Shown here one piece after another: positions 1 through 5,909 of a stretch of DNA of 6,073 bases. This stretch comes from Nitratifractor sp. GTDB lineage: Bacteria; Campylobacterota; Campylobacteria; Campylobacterales; Sulfurovaceae. The position numbers and the translations under genes were made by a program. Below the pieces are notes generated by a model that was not told the origin of the DNA, ran no database searches, and saw nothing but the letters and a program-made list of their open reading frames with translations. Numbering within the stretch: the first letter of the stretch is position 1; the number at the start of each line of letters is the position of its first letter. Location: assembly GCA_024762845.1 (NCBI GenBank), contig JANTGQ010000093.1, forward strand, positions 1 through 6,073, written 5' to 3'.

Positions 1-2888
1 CCGAGACAATTGTAACAATCCTTGAACCATTTGATATTCTCTCACTAGGTTTTAACTGCGGTACAGGACCCGACCAGGTTAAAAAGCACCTAAAGACACT
101 CTCAGAGCTTTGCTCTATTCCTATTTCGGTACACGCCAATGCAGGGTTGCCGCAAAACCGTGGTGGATATACCTACTATCCAATGGGACCCGACGAATTT
201 ACCCAAAAGCAGCTCTCCTTTACAGAGTTTGATGGGGTAAGCTTTTTGGGTGGCTGCTGCGGTACCACCCCGCAACACATCCACGCCCTGCAAAAAGCGG
301 TAGCAAATATTAAACCCAAAAAACCAACAGGGAGCATAAGCCCTAGTATCGCTTCGCTCTTTAACACAACCGAAATGTTCCAAAAACCAGCCCCCCTTCT
401 TATTGGTGAGCGCAGCAACGCAACCGGTTCCAAAGCATTTAGAAACCTTATCTTAGACTCAGACTACGAAGGCACACTTACCGTTGCCCAAGAGCAAGTG
501 CGAAGCGGTGCTCACTGTCTCGATGTAAATGTCGAATTTGCAGGGCGCGACGGCGCAAAAGATATGCGTGCTGTTATGGAGCTTTATAACCAAAAAGTAC
601 CTCTGCCACTCATGCCAGACGCCACTCGTGTAAACACAATAGAAGAGGCGCTTAAGTCTATAGGTGGTAAGCCAATTATCAACTCAACTAACCTCGAAGA
701 TGGCGAAGAGAAGTTCCACGCAATCTGTTCGCTGGCAAAAAAGTTTGGTGCTGCACTCGTTTGCCTAACAATCGACGAAAAAGGGATGGCAAAAACCAAA
801 GATGAAAAACTAGCCGTTGCCGAGCGAATGTATAAAATGGCAACCGAAATACACGGCATAGACCCAAGCAACCTTATTTTTGATGTTTTAACATTTACTG
901 TAGGCTCTGGAGATGTAGAGTATCGAGACGCCGCCATTCAGACAATGGAGGCAATTAGAGAACTCAGAGAGCGTCATCCTGAAGTTGGCACAACTTTAGG
1001 GCTCTCCAATATCTCTTTTGGGCTTAAAGCCAATGCAAGGCGTTTTCTAAACTCTGTATTTCTGCACCACTGTATCGAAGCGGGGCTTACAAGCGTAATT
1101 ATTAATGTAAAACATATTATCCCAATCAATAAAATGAGCGAAGAGGATCGCAAAATATGCGAAGAGTTGCTCTTTAATGCCGACGATGAGACGCTCTTTA
1201 AATTTATAGACCACTTCTTAGATGTAAAAGTAGAAGAAGCTGGAGACGACGAAGCCTATAAAGCCCTACCTACAGAGGAGAAAATTGCCAAACTCTTAAT
1301 GGATGGCGACAAAGAGCGAATGATTCCCCTGGTCGAAGAGGCACGCCACGAAATACACCCAGATAAAATAGTAAACGAAATCCTGATAGACGCAATGAAG
1401 GTAGTAGGCGAACTCTTTGGTGCCGGAGAGATGCAGTTACCGTTTGTATTGCAGTCAGCCGAGACCATGAAAGCAACAGTCGATTACCTAAACCCCTACC
1501 TTACAAAGCAAGAAAAAGAGACCGAAACAACACTGGTTATTGGTACAGTTAAAGGCGATGTACACGATGTAGGTAAAAACTTGGTAGATATTATACTTAC
1601 AAATAATGGTTATAAAGTCATTAATGTAGGTATCAAAACAGAACTCGAAACCTATCTAGAAGCCTTTAAAGAGCATAGTGCCAATGCAATAGGAATGTCA
1701 GGGCTTTTGGTAAAATCTACAGCCGTCATGAAAGAGAACCTAGAGACAATGGCAGAGATGGGCTTGGATATTCCGGTGCTTGTAGGTGGAGCCGCCCTTA
1801 CAAGAGGCTTTGTAGATGATTTCTGTCGTCCAATCTACAAAGGACCAATCCTCTACTGTCGCGATGCCTTCGATGGCGTAATCGCAATGAGCCGTATAGA
1901 GAAGTGGCTCGAAGAGAAGCAAAACAATCCAGATGCTATACTCGACACAAAACTAGCTGGCGACTTGGTAAAGAGAGTAGAAAAAGTGGAAAAAAAGGTA
2001 GTAATACCACCATTTGCCGAGATTAAAATGCCTTCATCCGTGCCAATCCCAACCCCACCATTTTGGGGCAGACGCGTTTTGCAAAAAGAGGATTTAGATA
2101 TCAATATGGTCTTTGATTGGGTAAACAAAAAGATGGTCACCAAAATGCACTGGGGCTACAAAAGAGGCAAGATGGACAAAGAAGAGTACCAAAAACTACT
2201 CAAAGAGAAGGTCTACCCAGAGTATGAACGAATAAAACAAGAAATCATCGAAAAAGAGCTCTTTGAGCCAACTATAATTTACGGCTACTACCCATGCCGA
2301 AGCAACGACCAAGAGCTCTATCTATTTCCAGAGATAGAGGGCTGGAATATCGACGAAAACGCTTCACGAGAACCATTCGATGAGGTCAAAGAGAGACACA
2401 CTGTTAAATTCACCTTCCCAAGACAGCACCGAAAACCCCATAGAGCACTATCCGACTTCTTTAAGCACGACAGACACGATGTTATAGCCCTCACCTGTGT
2501 GAGTGCCGGCTCTAAGTTTTCTGTATACGAAAAAGAGCTATACGACGCCGGCAAATACCTAGAGTACAACATGGTTCACGGCTTCTCGGTTGAACTTGCA
2601 GAAGCCTTGGCAGAGGTAGTACACAAGCAGATAAGAATGGATTTAAATATCCTAAAAGAGGACGAAGGCGCAACCTTGCGCGATGTAAGAATGCGCCGCT
2701 ACCAGGGTGCCAGATACTCCTTCGGCTACCCAGCCTGCCCCGACCTAGAACAGAGCCGAGAACTCTTCGACATCCTAAAACCAGAAGAGTTCGGAATAGA
2801 GTTAAGCGAAACCTACCAAATCCACCCAGAACAGAGCACTACCGCATTAGTGGTGCACCATAAGGAGGCTACTTACTATGCGGTGTAA
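1..2888 (+). CDS. metH: Cobalamin-dependent methionine synthase, 3' part (N-terminus beyond window edge)
   Basis: MetH transfers a methyl group from 5-methyltetrahydrofolate through cob(I)alamin to homocysteine, making methionine in the cytoplasm. The frame is open from base 3 to a TAA at 2886-2888, giving 961 visible residues; MetH is usually 1,150-1,230 aa, so about 200-260 N-terminal residues are missing. A TTG at 147 is an internal Leu, not the start, because homocysteine-domain sequence continues upstream. Numbering from base 3: homocysteine-methyltransferase zinc ligands are Cys19 (GFNC) and Cys85-Cys86 (GGCCGT). The pterin-binding domain starts near residue 132 (IGERSNATGS) and includes DVNVE. 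The cobalamin cap lies around 440-500 (LFGAGEMQLPFVLQSAETM). The B12 domain has DVHDVG at 519-524 with the cobalt-ligand His521. The C-terminal AdoMet activation domain has RYSFGY at 904-909, matching the family RxxxGY motif. All visible domains look intact. No neighbour on its strand suggests an operon inside the window. Confidence 0.97.
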   Translation, partial: ETIVTILEPFDILSLGFNCGTGPDQVKKHLKTLSELCSIPISVHANAGLPQNRGGYTYYPMGPDEFTQKQLSFTEFDGVSFLGGCCGTTPQHIHALQKAVANIKPKKPTGSISPSIASLFNTTEMFQKPAPLLIGERSNATGSKAFRNLILDSDYEGTLTVAQEQVRSGAHCLDVNVEFAGRDGAKDMRAVMELYNQKVPLPLMPDATRVNTIEEALKSIGGKPIINSTNLEDGEEKFHAICSLAKKFGAALVCLTIDEKGMAKTKDEKLAVAERMYKMATEIHGIDPSNLIFDVLTFTVGSGDVEYRDAAIQTMEAIRELRERHPEVGTTLGLSNISFGLKANARRFLNSVFLHHCIEAGLTSVIINVKHIIPINKMSEEDRKICEELLFNADDETLFKFIDHFLDVKVEEAGDDEAYKALPTEEKIAKLLMDGDKERMIPLVEEARHEIHPDKIVNEILIDAMKVVGELFGAGEMQLPFVLQSAETMKATVDYLNPYLTKQEKETETTLVIGTVKGDVHDVGKNLVDIILTNNGYKVINVGIKTELETYLEAFKEHSANAIGMSGLLVKSTAVMKENLETMAEMGLDIPVLVGGAALTRGFVDDFCRPIYKGPILYCRDAFDGVIAMSRIEKWLEEKQNNPDAILDTKLAGDLVKRVEKVEKKVVIPPFAEIKMPSSVPIPTPPFWGRRVLQKEDLDINMVFDWVNKKMVTKMHWGYKRGKMDKEEYQKLLKEKVYPEYERIKQEIIEKELFEPTIIYGYYPCRSNDQELYLFPEIEGWNIDENASREPFDEVKERHTVKFTFPRQHRKPHRALSDFFKHDRHDVIALTCVSAGSKFSVYEKELYDAGKYLEYNMVHGFSVELAEALAEVVHKQIRMDLNILKEDEGATLRDVRMRRYQGARYSFGYPACPDLEQSRELFDILKPEEFGIELSETYQIHPEQSTTALVVHHKEATYYAV

Positions 2889-2907
2889 CGCAATAGCCAC
2901 CTATGCA

Positions 2908-2928
2908 TTCCCATCGAGACGACGGGAA
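2908..2928. repeat. Stem-loop after metH, resembling a TTCCCA...GGGAAC dispersed repeat
   Basis: TTCCCATC (2908-2915) pairs with GACGGGAA (2921-2928) with one A-C mismatch around a 5-nt loop, 19 nt after the metH stop. The shape, a TTCCCA arm, a short loop, a GGGAAC arm and then AAGG, resembles a hairpin repeat I recall from many bacterial intergenic regions (TTCCCACGC...GCGTGGGAACGAG); that link is from memory. A competing fold pairs 2921-2928 with TTTCCGTC at 2947-2954 (8 bp including one G-U). There is no strong T-tract, so terminator activity for metH is uncertain. Confidence 0.4.
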
Positions 2929-2970
2929 CAAGGCTAAACTTCACTCTTTCCGTCTTTCCCTCGTTTGTCT

Positions 2971-2994
2971 AAAAAAATTACATTAGCTATACAA
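2971..2994 (-). terminator. Weak AU-rich terminator candidate for vapBC
   Basis: Read on the minus strand, TTGTAT (2994-2989) can pair with ATGTAA (2983-2978) using two G-U pairs around a 5-nt loop, followed immediately by seven T (2977-2971). It lies just after the vapC stop codon. The stem is weak, so this rests mostly on position and the T-tract. Confidence 0.3.
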
Positions 2995-2998
2995 ACTC

Positions 2999-3388
2999 CT
3001 ATTCTATTTCCAAATCAACCACTTTACACATATATTCAAAATCTCTATCGCTGCACAACAGTATTAGGCTGTTTTCTATAGTTGTAGTGGCTATGAGTGT
3101 ATCTATGGTACTTCGTATTGTGATACCTTGTTTTCTGCATGAAAAAAAGAGATATGCCGCAGCATCAAACGTCTCATGGGTGGGATAGTAAATCTTTTGT
3201 GTGCTTAAGTAGCGTTTGAGTGTTTCATACTCTTTTTCATCTTTTGCGCCTTGAAGTAGCTCTTGATAGGTAAATATAGAGATACCAAAAGGAATTTGAT
3301 TTTGAATAATCTTTTCTAATTTTCTGCTTTGTTTTGTCTCTTTGCCTTTGAAAAAATCAATAAGCACAGATGTATCAATTAAATACAC
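2999..3388 (-). CDS. vapC: VapC-type PIN-domain ribonuclease toxin
   Basis: This 129-aa protein has the full PIN-domain layout. It starts MYLIDTSVLIDFF with Asp5, continues with Glu43 in the YQELLQG segment and Asp96 in the STIDTLIA segment, and has Asp114 (with Asp116) in the CSDRDF segment. These acidic residues form the Mg2+ site of VapC endoribonucleases, which in characterised members cut tRNA or rRNA and stop translation. The start is GTG at 3388: an in-frame TGA lies four codons upstream and no ATG is available. The GTG lies inside the end of the antitoxin gene, giving a 14-nt overlap in a different frame, and GAGAG precedes it by a few bases, so translation is probably coupled. It is transcribed towards metH. 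No catalytic residue is missing, so it is probably functional. The tRNA or rRNA target cannot be read from the sequence. Confidence 0.93.
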   Translation of the reverse strand: MYLIDTSVLIDFFKGKETKQSRKLEKIIQNQIPFGISIFTYQELLQGAKDEKEYETLKRYLSTQKIYYPTHETFDAAAYLFFSCRKQGITIRSTIDTLIATTTIENSLILLCSDRDFEYMCKVVDLEIE

Positions 3389-3584
3389 GATTATCTCTCA
3401 TAGCCTTATAGTCATATTCATCATCAAAAGATATTTTACCTTTTAACTCTAATAATGAAAGCTTTTTAGCATTCTCCACAAACTCTTTTAATGCCAAATG
3501 CACTATTTCCTTCTTTGTAGTCACATTGGCATAACGAAAAGCCTCTTGAATTAATTCATCATCCAATACAATATTTGTTCTCAT
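3375..3584 (-). CDS. vapB: VapB-type antitoxin (ribbon-helix-helix, DUF2191-like)
   Basis: This 69-aa protein neutralises the adjacent VapC and probably represses the operon. The N-terminus MRTNIVLDDELIQEA is a typical RHH beta-strand plus first helix. A second helix runs about residues 23-38 (TKKEIVHLALKEFVE). The tail LLELKGKISFDDEYDYKAMRDN matches the toxin-wrapping C-terminus of this VapB group. A GTG at 3590 would add two residues, but it overlaps the AAGGAG ribosome site (3595-3590). The ATG at 3584 has a 5-nt spacer from that site and is the better start. The gene ends inside vapC (14-nt overlap), the usual antitoxin-first order. Confidence 0.9.
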   Translation of the reverse strand: MRTNIVLDDELIQEAFRYANVTTKKEIVHLALKEFVENAKKLSLLELKGKISFDDEYDYKAMRDNRVFN

Positions 3585-3596
3585 ACTCACTCCTTA

Positions 3597-3624
3597 GTGT
3601 ATATTTACGTGTATAGTATAGCAC
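3597..3624. promoter_or_regulatory. Candidate VapB operator: repeated GTGTATA motifs
   Basis: GTGTATA occurs at 3597-3603 and again at 3609-3615, a 12-bp period. An imperfect inverted copy, TATAGCAC, follows at 3617-3624. The cluster covers the vapBC -10 box and likely transcription start, where an RHH antitoxin or VapBC complex would bind for autoregulation. RHH proteins commonly bind short repeats with about one helical turn spacing. The repeats are seen directly; binding is inferred. Confidence 0.4.
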
Positions 3625-3643
3625 AAACATTATTTTTTAGCAA
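3615..3643 (-). promoter_or_regulatory. Sigma70-type promoter of vapBC
   Basis: On the minus strand, TTGCTA (3643-3638) is followed after 17 nt by TATACT (3620-3615), and TGC just upstream of the hexamer makes an extended -10. The leader to the vapB ATG is about 25 nt and carries AAGGAG. This is the clearest promoter in the window. Confidence 0.6.
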
Positions 3644-3690
3644 ATCCTCGGCAAAAATTTTAGGGGCAGCTGACAATACACCACTTATAT

Positions 3691-3854
3691 CCCGGATTAT
3701 TCATTATAATTGCTTGAAATCTGCCAAACGCTTGTGCTACAGGTATTTGCGGAAAACTTGAAGTGCACCCATGTGTGCATCGATGGTTTCTTCGTAAGTG
3801 TATACAGTGCAATGGTTTGTGTAGAGTTCAGTAACCTCTAATGAATAATCCGGG
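3691..3854. mobile_element. 164-bp MITE-like element or internally deleted IS with perfect 16-bp inverted repeats
   Basis: CCCGGATTATTCATTA at 3691-3706 is repeated perfectly in inverted orientation at 3839-3854, leaving 132 bp between. This accounts for much of the 416-nt gap between vapB and the next TA operon. No complete gene fits inside. On the minus strand a frame opens after a TAG at 3874-3872, crosses the right repeat and stops at TAG 3739-3737. If that TAG is read through, the frame ends ADFKQL then TAA, directly before the left inverted repeat, as a transposase 3' end often does. I do not recognise the peptide. No clear target-site duplication is visible (flanks TTATAT and TTGATA). 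Insertion or excision is inferred; the repeats are seen. Confidence 0.55.
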
Positions 3855-3942
3855 TTGATACTATCTATTTCCTAAAATCTCAAATGCACCACATCTTACA
3901 AGTGGCTAAAGCAACATGGAAAGTCTCTTTCTTTAGAATATC

Positions 3943-3982
3943 TTGACAAATTTTTCTATTTGCACTGCAATTGTATATACAA
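3943..3982 (+). promoter_or_regulatory. Promoter and operator region of the RHH/RelE operon
   Basis: A perfect 12-bp palindrome TTGTATATACAA (3971-3982) contains a TATATA that may be the -10 box, 27 nt before the antitoxin ATG. TTGACA at 3943-3948 is a consensus -35, but the gap to TATATA is 25 nt, which is too long, so the -10 assignment is unsure. A second short palindrome, TTGCA-C-TGCAA, sits at 3960-3970. The 12-bp palindrome is a good candidate operator for the ribbon-helix-helix antitoxin. Confidence 0.45.
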
Positions 3983-4006
3983 AATAGGATTTAAAGGCTA
4001 AACGTT

Positions 4007-4237
4007 ATGAAGAAAGCAATAAATATTAGGCTTGAAAAAGATGTTGTCCAAGCGCTAGATGAGTATGCGCATGAATTAGACAAAACAAGAACAAGTCTTG
4101 TTGAGAAAGCTATAGAGCTATATTTTGACAGGTTAGATGAAATGGTTGCCGATAAAAGAATTGATGATCTAAAAGCTGGGAAAACGACACTTGTTCCATT
4201 AGAAGAAGTTTTCAAAAAAGCCGGAATTGATGTATAA
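4007..4237 (+). CDS. Ribbon-helix-helix (CopG/RelB-like) antitoxin
   Basis: This 76-aa protein begins KKAINIRLEKDVVQALDEYA, a clear RHH beta-strand and first helix. The second helix is around residues 27-43 (RTSLVEKAIELYFDRLD), with the usual T/S-R-T-S turn between them. The charged tail ending VPLEEVFKKAGIDV is typical of RelB-like antitoxins that wrap the toxin. It should bind DNA as a dimer, repress its own promoter and inhibit the downstream RelE-type toxin. The ATG at 4007 has AAAGG at 3993-3997 with a 9-nt spacer. The last codons overlap the toxin gene by 8 nt. The tail is unlike that of the VapB to the left, so cross-neutralisation looks unlikely. Confidence 0.88.
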   Translation: MKKAINIRLEKDVVQALDEYAHELDKTRTSLVEKAIELYFDRLDEMVADKRIDDLKAGKTTLVPLEEVFKKAGIDV

Positions 4238-4481
4238 AATTGCATTTGACAAAAGTGCCCAGAAAGAGTTTTTAAAATTAGAGAGTGAGGCACAAAAAAT
4301 TGTTTCAGTAAAAATTCTTGAATTACGAGATGGGAACTTCTCAAACGATAAGCAACTTAAGGGTAAACATAAAGGAAAATTTAGAAAAAGAGCCGGAAAC
4401 TATAGGATAATATATCTAAAAGAGAATAATTTACTTGTGATTTCTGTTATTAGAATTGCACACCGAAAAGAGGTTTATTAG
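4230..4481 (+). CDS. RelE/ParE-superfamily toxin
   Basis: This 83-aa protein matches the small RelE fold. It has an N-terminal strand (YKIAFDKSA), helices to about residue 33, then LKGKHKGKFRKRAGNYRIIY (43-62) and the C-terminal VISVIRIAHRKEVY ending at Tyr83. By position, Lys50, Arg52, Arg59, Arg79 and Tyr83 fall near the basic and tyrosine catalytic residues of E. coli RelE, so ribosome-dependent mRNA cleavage is plausible. Target type is inferred, since ParE relatives poison gyrase instead. A TTG at 4227 would add one residue, but the ATG at 4230 lies in ATGTATAA, overlapping the antitoxin stop by 8 nt, and is the natural coupled start. Confidence 0.88.
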   Translation: MYKIAFDKSAQKEFLKLESEAQKIVSVKILELRDGNFSNDKQLKGKHKGKFRKRAGNYRIIYLKENNLLVISVIRIAHRKEVY

Positions 4482-4515
4482 AATTTTGACGTTAGCAGCA
4501 AACCTCTCCATTTTT
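4469..4515 (+). terminator. Candidate terminator of the RHH/RelE operon, starting inside the toxin gene
   Basis: AGAGGTTT (4469-4476) is perfectly complementary to AAACCTCT (4500-4507), giving an 8-bp stem with a 23-nt loop, followed by CCA and five T (4511-4515). The left arm lies in the last toxin codons. The long loop and 3-nt gap make it an imperfect but plausible Rho-independent terminator. Confidence 0.4.
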
Positions 4516-4516
4516 C

Positions 4517-4554
4517 TTGGCTAAATACATATGCTTTTAACCATATCGAGCCAA
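4517..4554. other. Two-tier stem-loop between the two + strand TA operons
   Basis: TTGGCT (4517-4522) pairs with AGCCAA (4549-4554). Inside it ATATG (4529-4533) pairs with CATAT (4542-4546) around an 8-nt loop. No T-tract follows on either strand, so it is not an obvious terminator. Function unknown. Confidence 0.3.
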
Positions 4555-4576
4555 ATAGAAATCTTATAGTGGTTTA

Positions 4577-4594
4577 ATTGTATTTTGCTACAAT
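4577..4594 (+). promoter_or_regulatory. Extended -10 promoter with inverted-repeat operator for the third TA operon
   Basis: TACAAT (4589-4594) preceded by TGC (4586-4588) is an extended -10 box. ATTGTA at 4577-4582 is its perfect inverted partner (6-nt gap), so the -10 is one half of a palindrome, a typical place for antitoxin autorepression. No convincing -35 is seen. The antitoxin ATG is 27 nt from the box, with AAAGGA about 6 nt before the ATG. Confidence 0.5.
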
Positions 4595-4620
4595 AGATAA
4601 ATAAAGAAAAAGGATATGCT

Positions 4621-4821
4621 ATGCAACTTCAACCAAACTATATAGTCGATAACAATAATCGTAAAATAGCTGTTCAATTAGATATAAAGACTTATGAAAA
4701 AATCACAGAGACATTAGAAAATTATGCTTTGTTTAAATATATGGAAGAGAATAAAAGTGATGAAAAATTATCTTTGTCAGATGCTAAGGAGTACTATAAT
4801 TCATTAAGACAAAAATCTTAA
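4621..4821 (+). CDS. Antitoxin of a RelE/ParE-type module (Phd/RelB-like)
   Basis: This 66-aa protein starts MQLQPNYIVDNNNRKIAVQLDIKTYEKI. The N-terminal strand, followed by a 'KIAVQLDIKTYEKI' strand-helix, matches small Phd/YefM-like or RelB-like antitoxins that pair with RelE toxins. The tail from about residue 45 (DEKLSLSDAKEYYNSLRQ) is acidic and helical and probably contacts the toxin. It is not a canonical RHH protein and shares no clear similarity with the antitoxin at 4007-4237. The exact family assignment is the uncertain part; its role follows from the toxin 4 nt downstream. The ATG at 4621 has AAAGGA upstream; the ATG at 4616 is out of frame. Confidence 0.78.
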   Translation: MQLQPNYIVDNNNRKIAVQLDIKTYEKITETLENYALFKYMEENKSDEKLSLSDAKEYYNSLRQKS

Positions 4822-4825
4822 AATT

Positions 4826-5092
4826 ATGAAAATTGAATATAGAAAAAAGTTTTTAAAAGAACTTGCAAAACTTCCTGCAAATATAGCAAAGGATATAGAA
4901 AATTTTGTATTTGAAGAGTTGCCATATTATTCAAGTTTAGGAGAAATTGGCAAGATTGAAAAAATGAGTGGCTATAGAAACTATTTTAAGATAAGATTCG
5001 GTAACTATAGAGTTGGTATAAAGAAAGAGAACGATTGTATAATTATTGAAACTGTAAAACATAGAAGAGAGATATATAAATTTTTTCCTTAG
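4826..5092 (+). CDS. RelE/ParE-family toxin
   Basis: This 88-aa RelE-fold toxin has an N-terminal strand MKIEYRKKFLKELAKLP, a central helix pair, the strand YFKIRFGNYRVGIKKE (53-68) and a C-terminal IIETVKHRREIYKFFP. Arg57, Arg62, Arg80/Arg81 and Tyr84 occupy the places of RelE catalytic or substrate-contact residues, so it is probably an mRNA interferase, though a ParE-like role is not excluded. It begins 4 nt after the antitoxin stop with no strong ribosome site of its own, suggesting translational coupling. It differs in sequence from the RelE-type toxin at 4230-4481, so this is not a recent duplication. Confidence 0.87.
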   Translation: MKIEYRKKFLKELAKLPANIAKDIENFVFEELPYYSSLGEIGKIEKMSGYRNYFKIRFGNYRVGIKKENDCIIIETVKHRREIYKFFP

Positions 5093-5100
5093 TGCAAACA

Positions 5101-5146
5101 ACCACTACTTGAAATTTCATCTTTTTATTATGGTATTTTTAGTGGT
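5101..5146. other. Complementary arms between the toxin and transposase 3' ends
   Basis: ACCACTA (5101-5107) is perfectly complementary to TAGTGGT (5140-5146), with a 32-nt AT-rich loop holding a 10-bp palindrome TGAAATTTCA. It lies between two convergent genes and includes the transposase stop codon. It could act as a weak two-way terminator or be part of the transposon end. No clear T-tract follows on either side. Confidence 0.25.
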
Positions 5147-5909
5147 CAGGCGTTGAATATACACCCTTCACAATCTTAGAAACCAAAGAGCGAGAAACAC
5201 CCAAATGCTCAGCAATCCTCGCCTGAGTATACCCATCTTCTAATGCTAAGATAATAGCCTCATTTCTCGTGACATCACTAAAATGCTCTTGCAGACTCTT
5301 TTGATAGGCAGGTCGATTCGTATTATCTGCCGTTATCACTTTCTGTCTCTCTATCTCTTTGAGTATTTTTAGCTCTTCATCCCTGAGTTTAACACCGATG
5401 ATCTCTTGCACATTCTCATACGTTAGCTCTTCTAATAACTTAGAGTGCTTTGTGCAAACGACGGGTACCTCTCCATTGGCAATGACGGCTCCTAAGGTAT
5501 AGGGATACTCTCCAATGCTATTGACAATCCCTGCCTCTATCGGGTTCTGTTCAATATAACGAATAAGTGTATAGTAGTACTCATCATGTGTTATATAGCG
5601 AGAATAGAATCTCCCTTGCCAAAAGTGTCCTGAGCGTTTCTGTTTTTTATTGGCATAGATGGCGTAATTGGCATTGATATGTTTCATAAACAAAGAGAGG
5701 TTTTCCAACTGTGTCTCTACAAGAAGATGAAAATGGTTGGACATCAAGCAGTAATCATGTAAAATCACTTTATAGTTTCGGCACGCTTTACAGACTATTT
5801 TTAAAAACGTTTCGTAATCGCTCTCATAGAAAAAAATATCAGAACGATTGACACCTCGGTTGATGACGTGGTGATAGCCTGATAGGTCTATTCTTGGTTT
5901 TCTTGGCAT
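5139..5909 (-). CDS. REP-associated tyrosine transposase (RAYT, HUH/Y1 family)
   Basis: This 256-aa protein is a single-strand DNA nuclease of the Y1/HUH type. The N-terminus MPRKPRIDLSGYHHVINRG is the family signature. The metal-binding HUH motif is His59-Phe-His61 (SNHFHLL). Tyr118 in IRYIEQNP is the catalytic nucleophile expected to form a 5'-phosphotyrosine link, and GHFWQGRF (94-101) is also conserved. The core occupies residues 1-140. A C-terminal helix-turn-helix (about 215-248, TQARIAEHLGVSRSLVSKIV) may bind DNA. Members move or process REP-like hairpins rather than whole IS elements. No good ribosome site is seen before the ATG, suggesting low expression. All key residues are present. 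It lies downstream of rnpB on the same strand, so read-through could supply transcripts. Confidence 0.93.
   Translation of the reverse strand: MPRKPRIDLSGYHHVINRGVNRSDIFFYESDYETFLKIVCKACRNYKVILHDYCLMSNHFHLLVETQLENLSLFMKHINANYAIYANKKQKRSGHFWQGRFYSRYITHDEYYYTLIRYIEQNPIEAGIVNSIGEYPYTLGAVIANGEVPVVCTKHSKLLEELTYENVQEIIGVKLRDEELKILKEIERQKVITADNTNRPAYQKSLQEHFSDVTRNEAIILALEDGYTQARIAEHLGVSRSLVSKIVKGVYSTPDH

Noticed and set aside
147..149. TTG at 147 as the start of a shorter MetH
   Set aside because: The same frame is open to base 3 and encodes homocysteine-methyltransferase sequence including zinc ligand Cys19, so 147 is internal.
102..433. Minus-strand open frames opposite metH, including others at 584-937, 1256-1476, 1740-2143 and 2318-2572
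   Set aside because: They lie antisense to a conserved coding gene, have no recognisable domain or ribosome site, and reflect the codon use of metH.
2860..2870. TAAGGAGG near 2861 as a ribosome site for a gene after metH
   Set aside because: The ATG that follows at 2878 lies inside the last metH codons and its frame reads only a few codons before a stop, so no gene is supported.
3588..3590. GTG at 3590 as the vapB start
   Set aside because: It overlaps the AAGGAG ribosome site. The ATG at 3584 has a proper 5-nt spacer.
3991..4344. A 117-codon minus-strand frame opposite the RHH/RelE operon
   Set aside because: It covers two well-supported overlapping + strand genes and their leader, and its low-complexity Ser/Phe-rich product matches no family.
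2999..5909. A single multi-gene defence system
   Set aside because: The genes are on different strands with separate promoters, each pair is self-sufficient, and no nuclease, helicase or NTPase effector typical of larger defence systems is present. Clustering alone does not show joint function.
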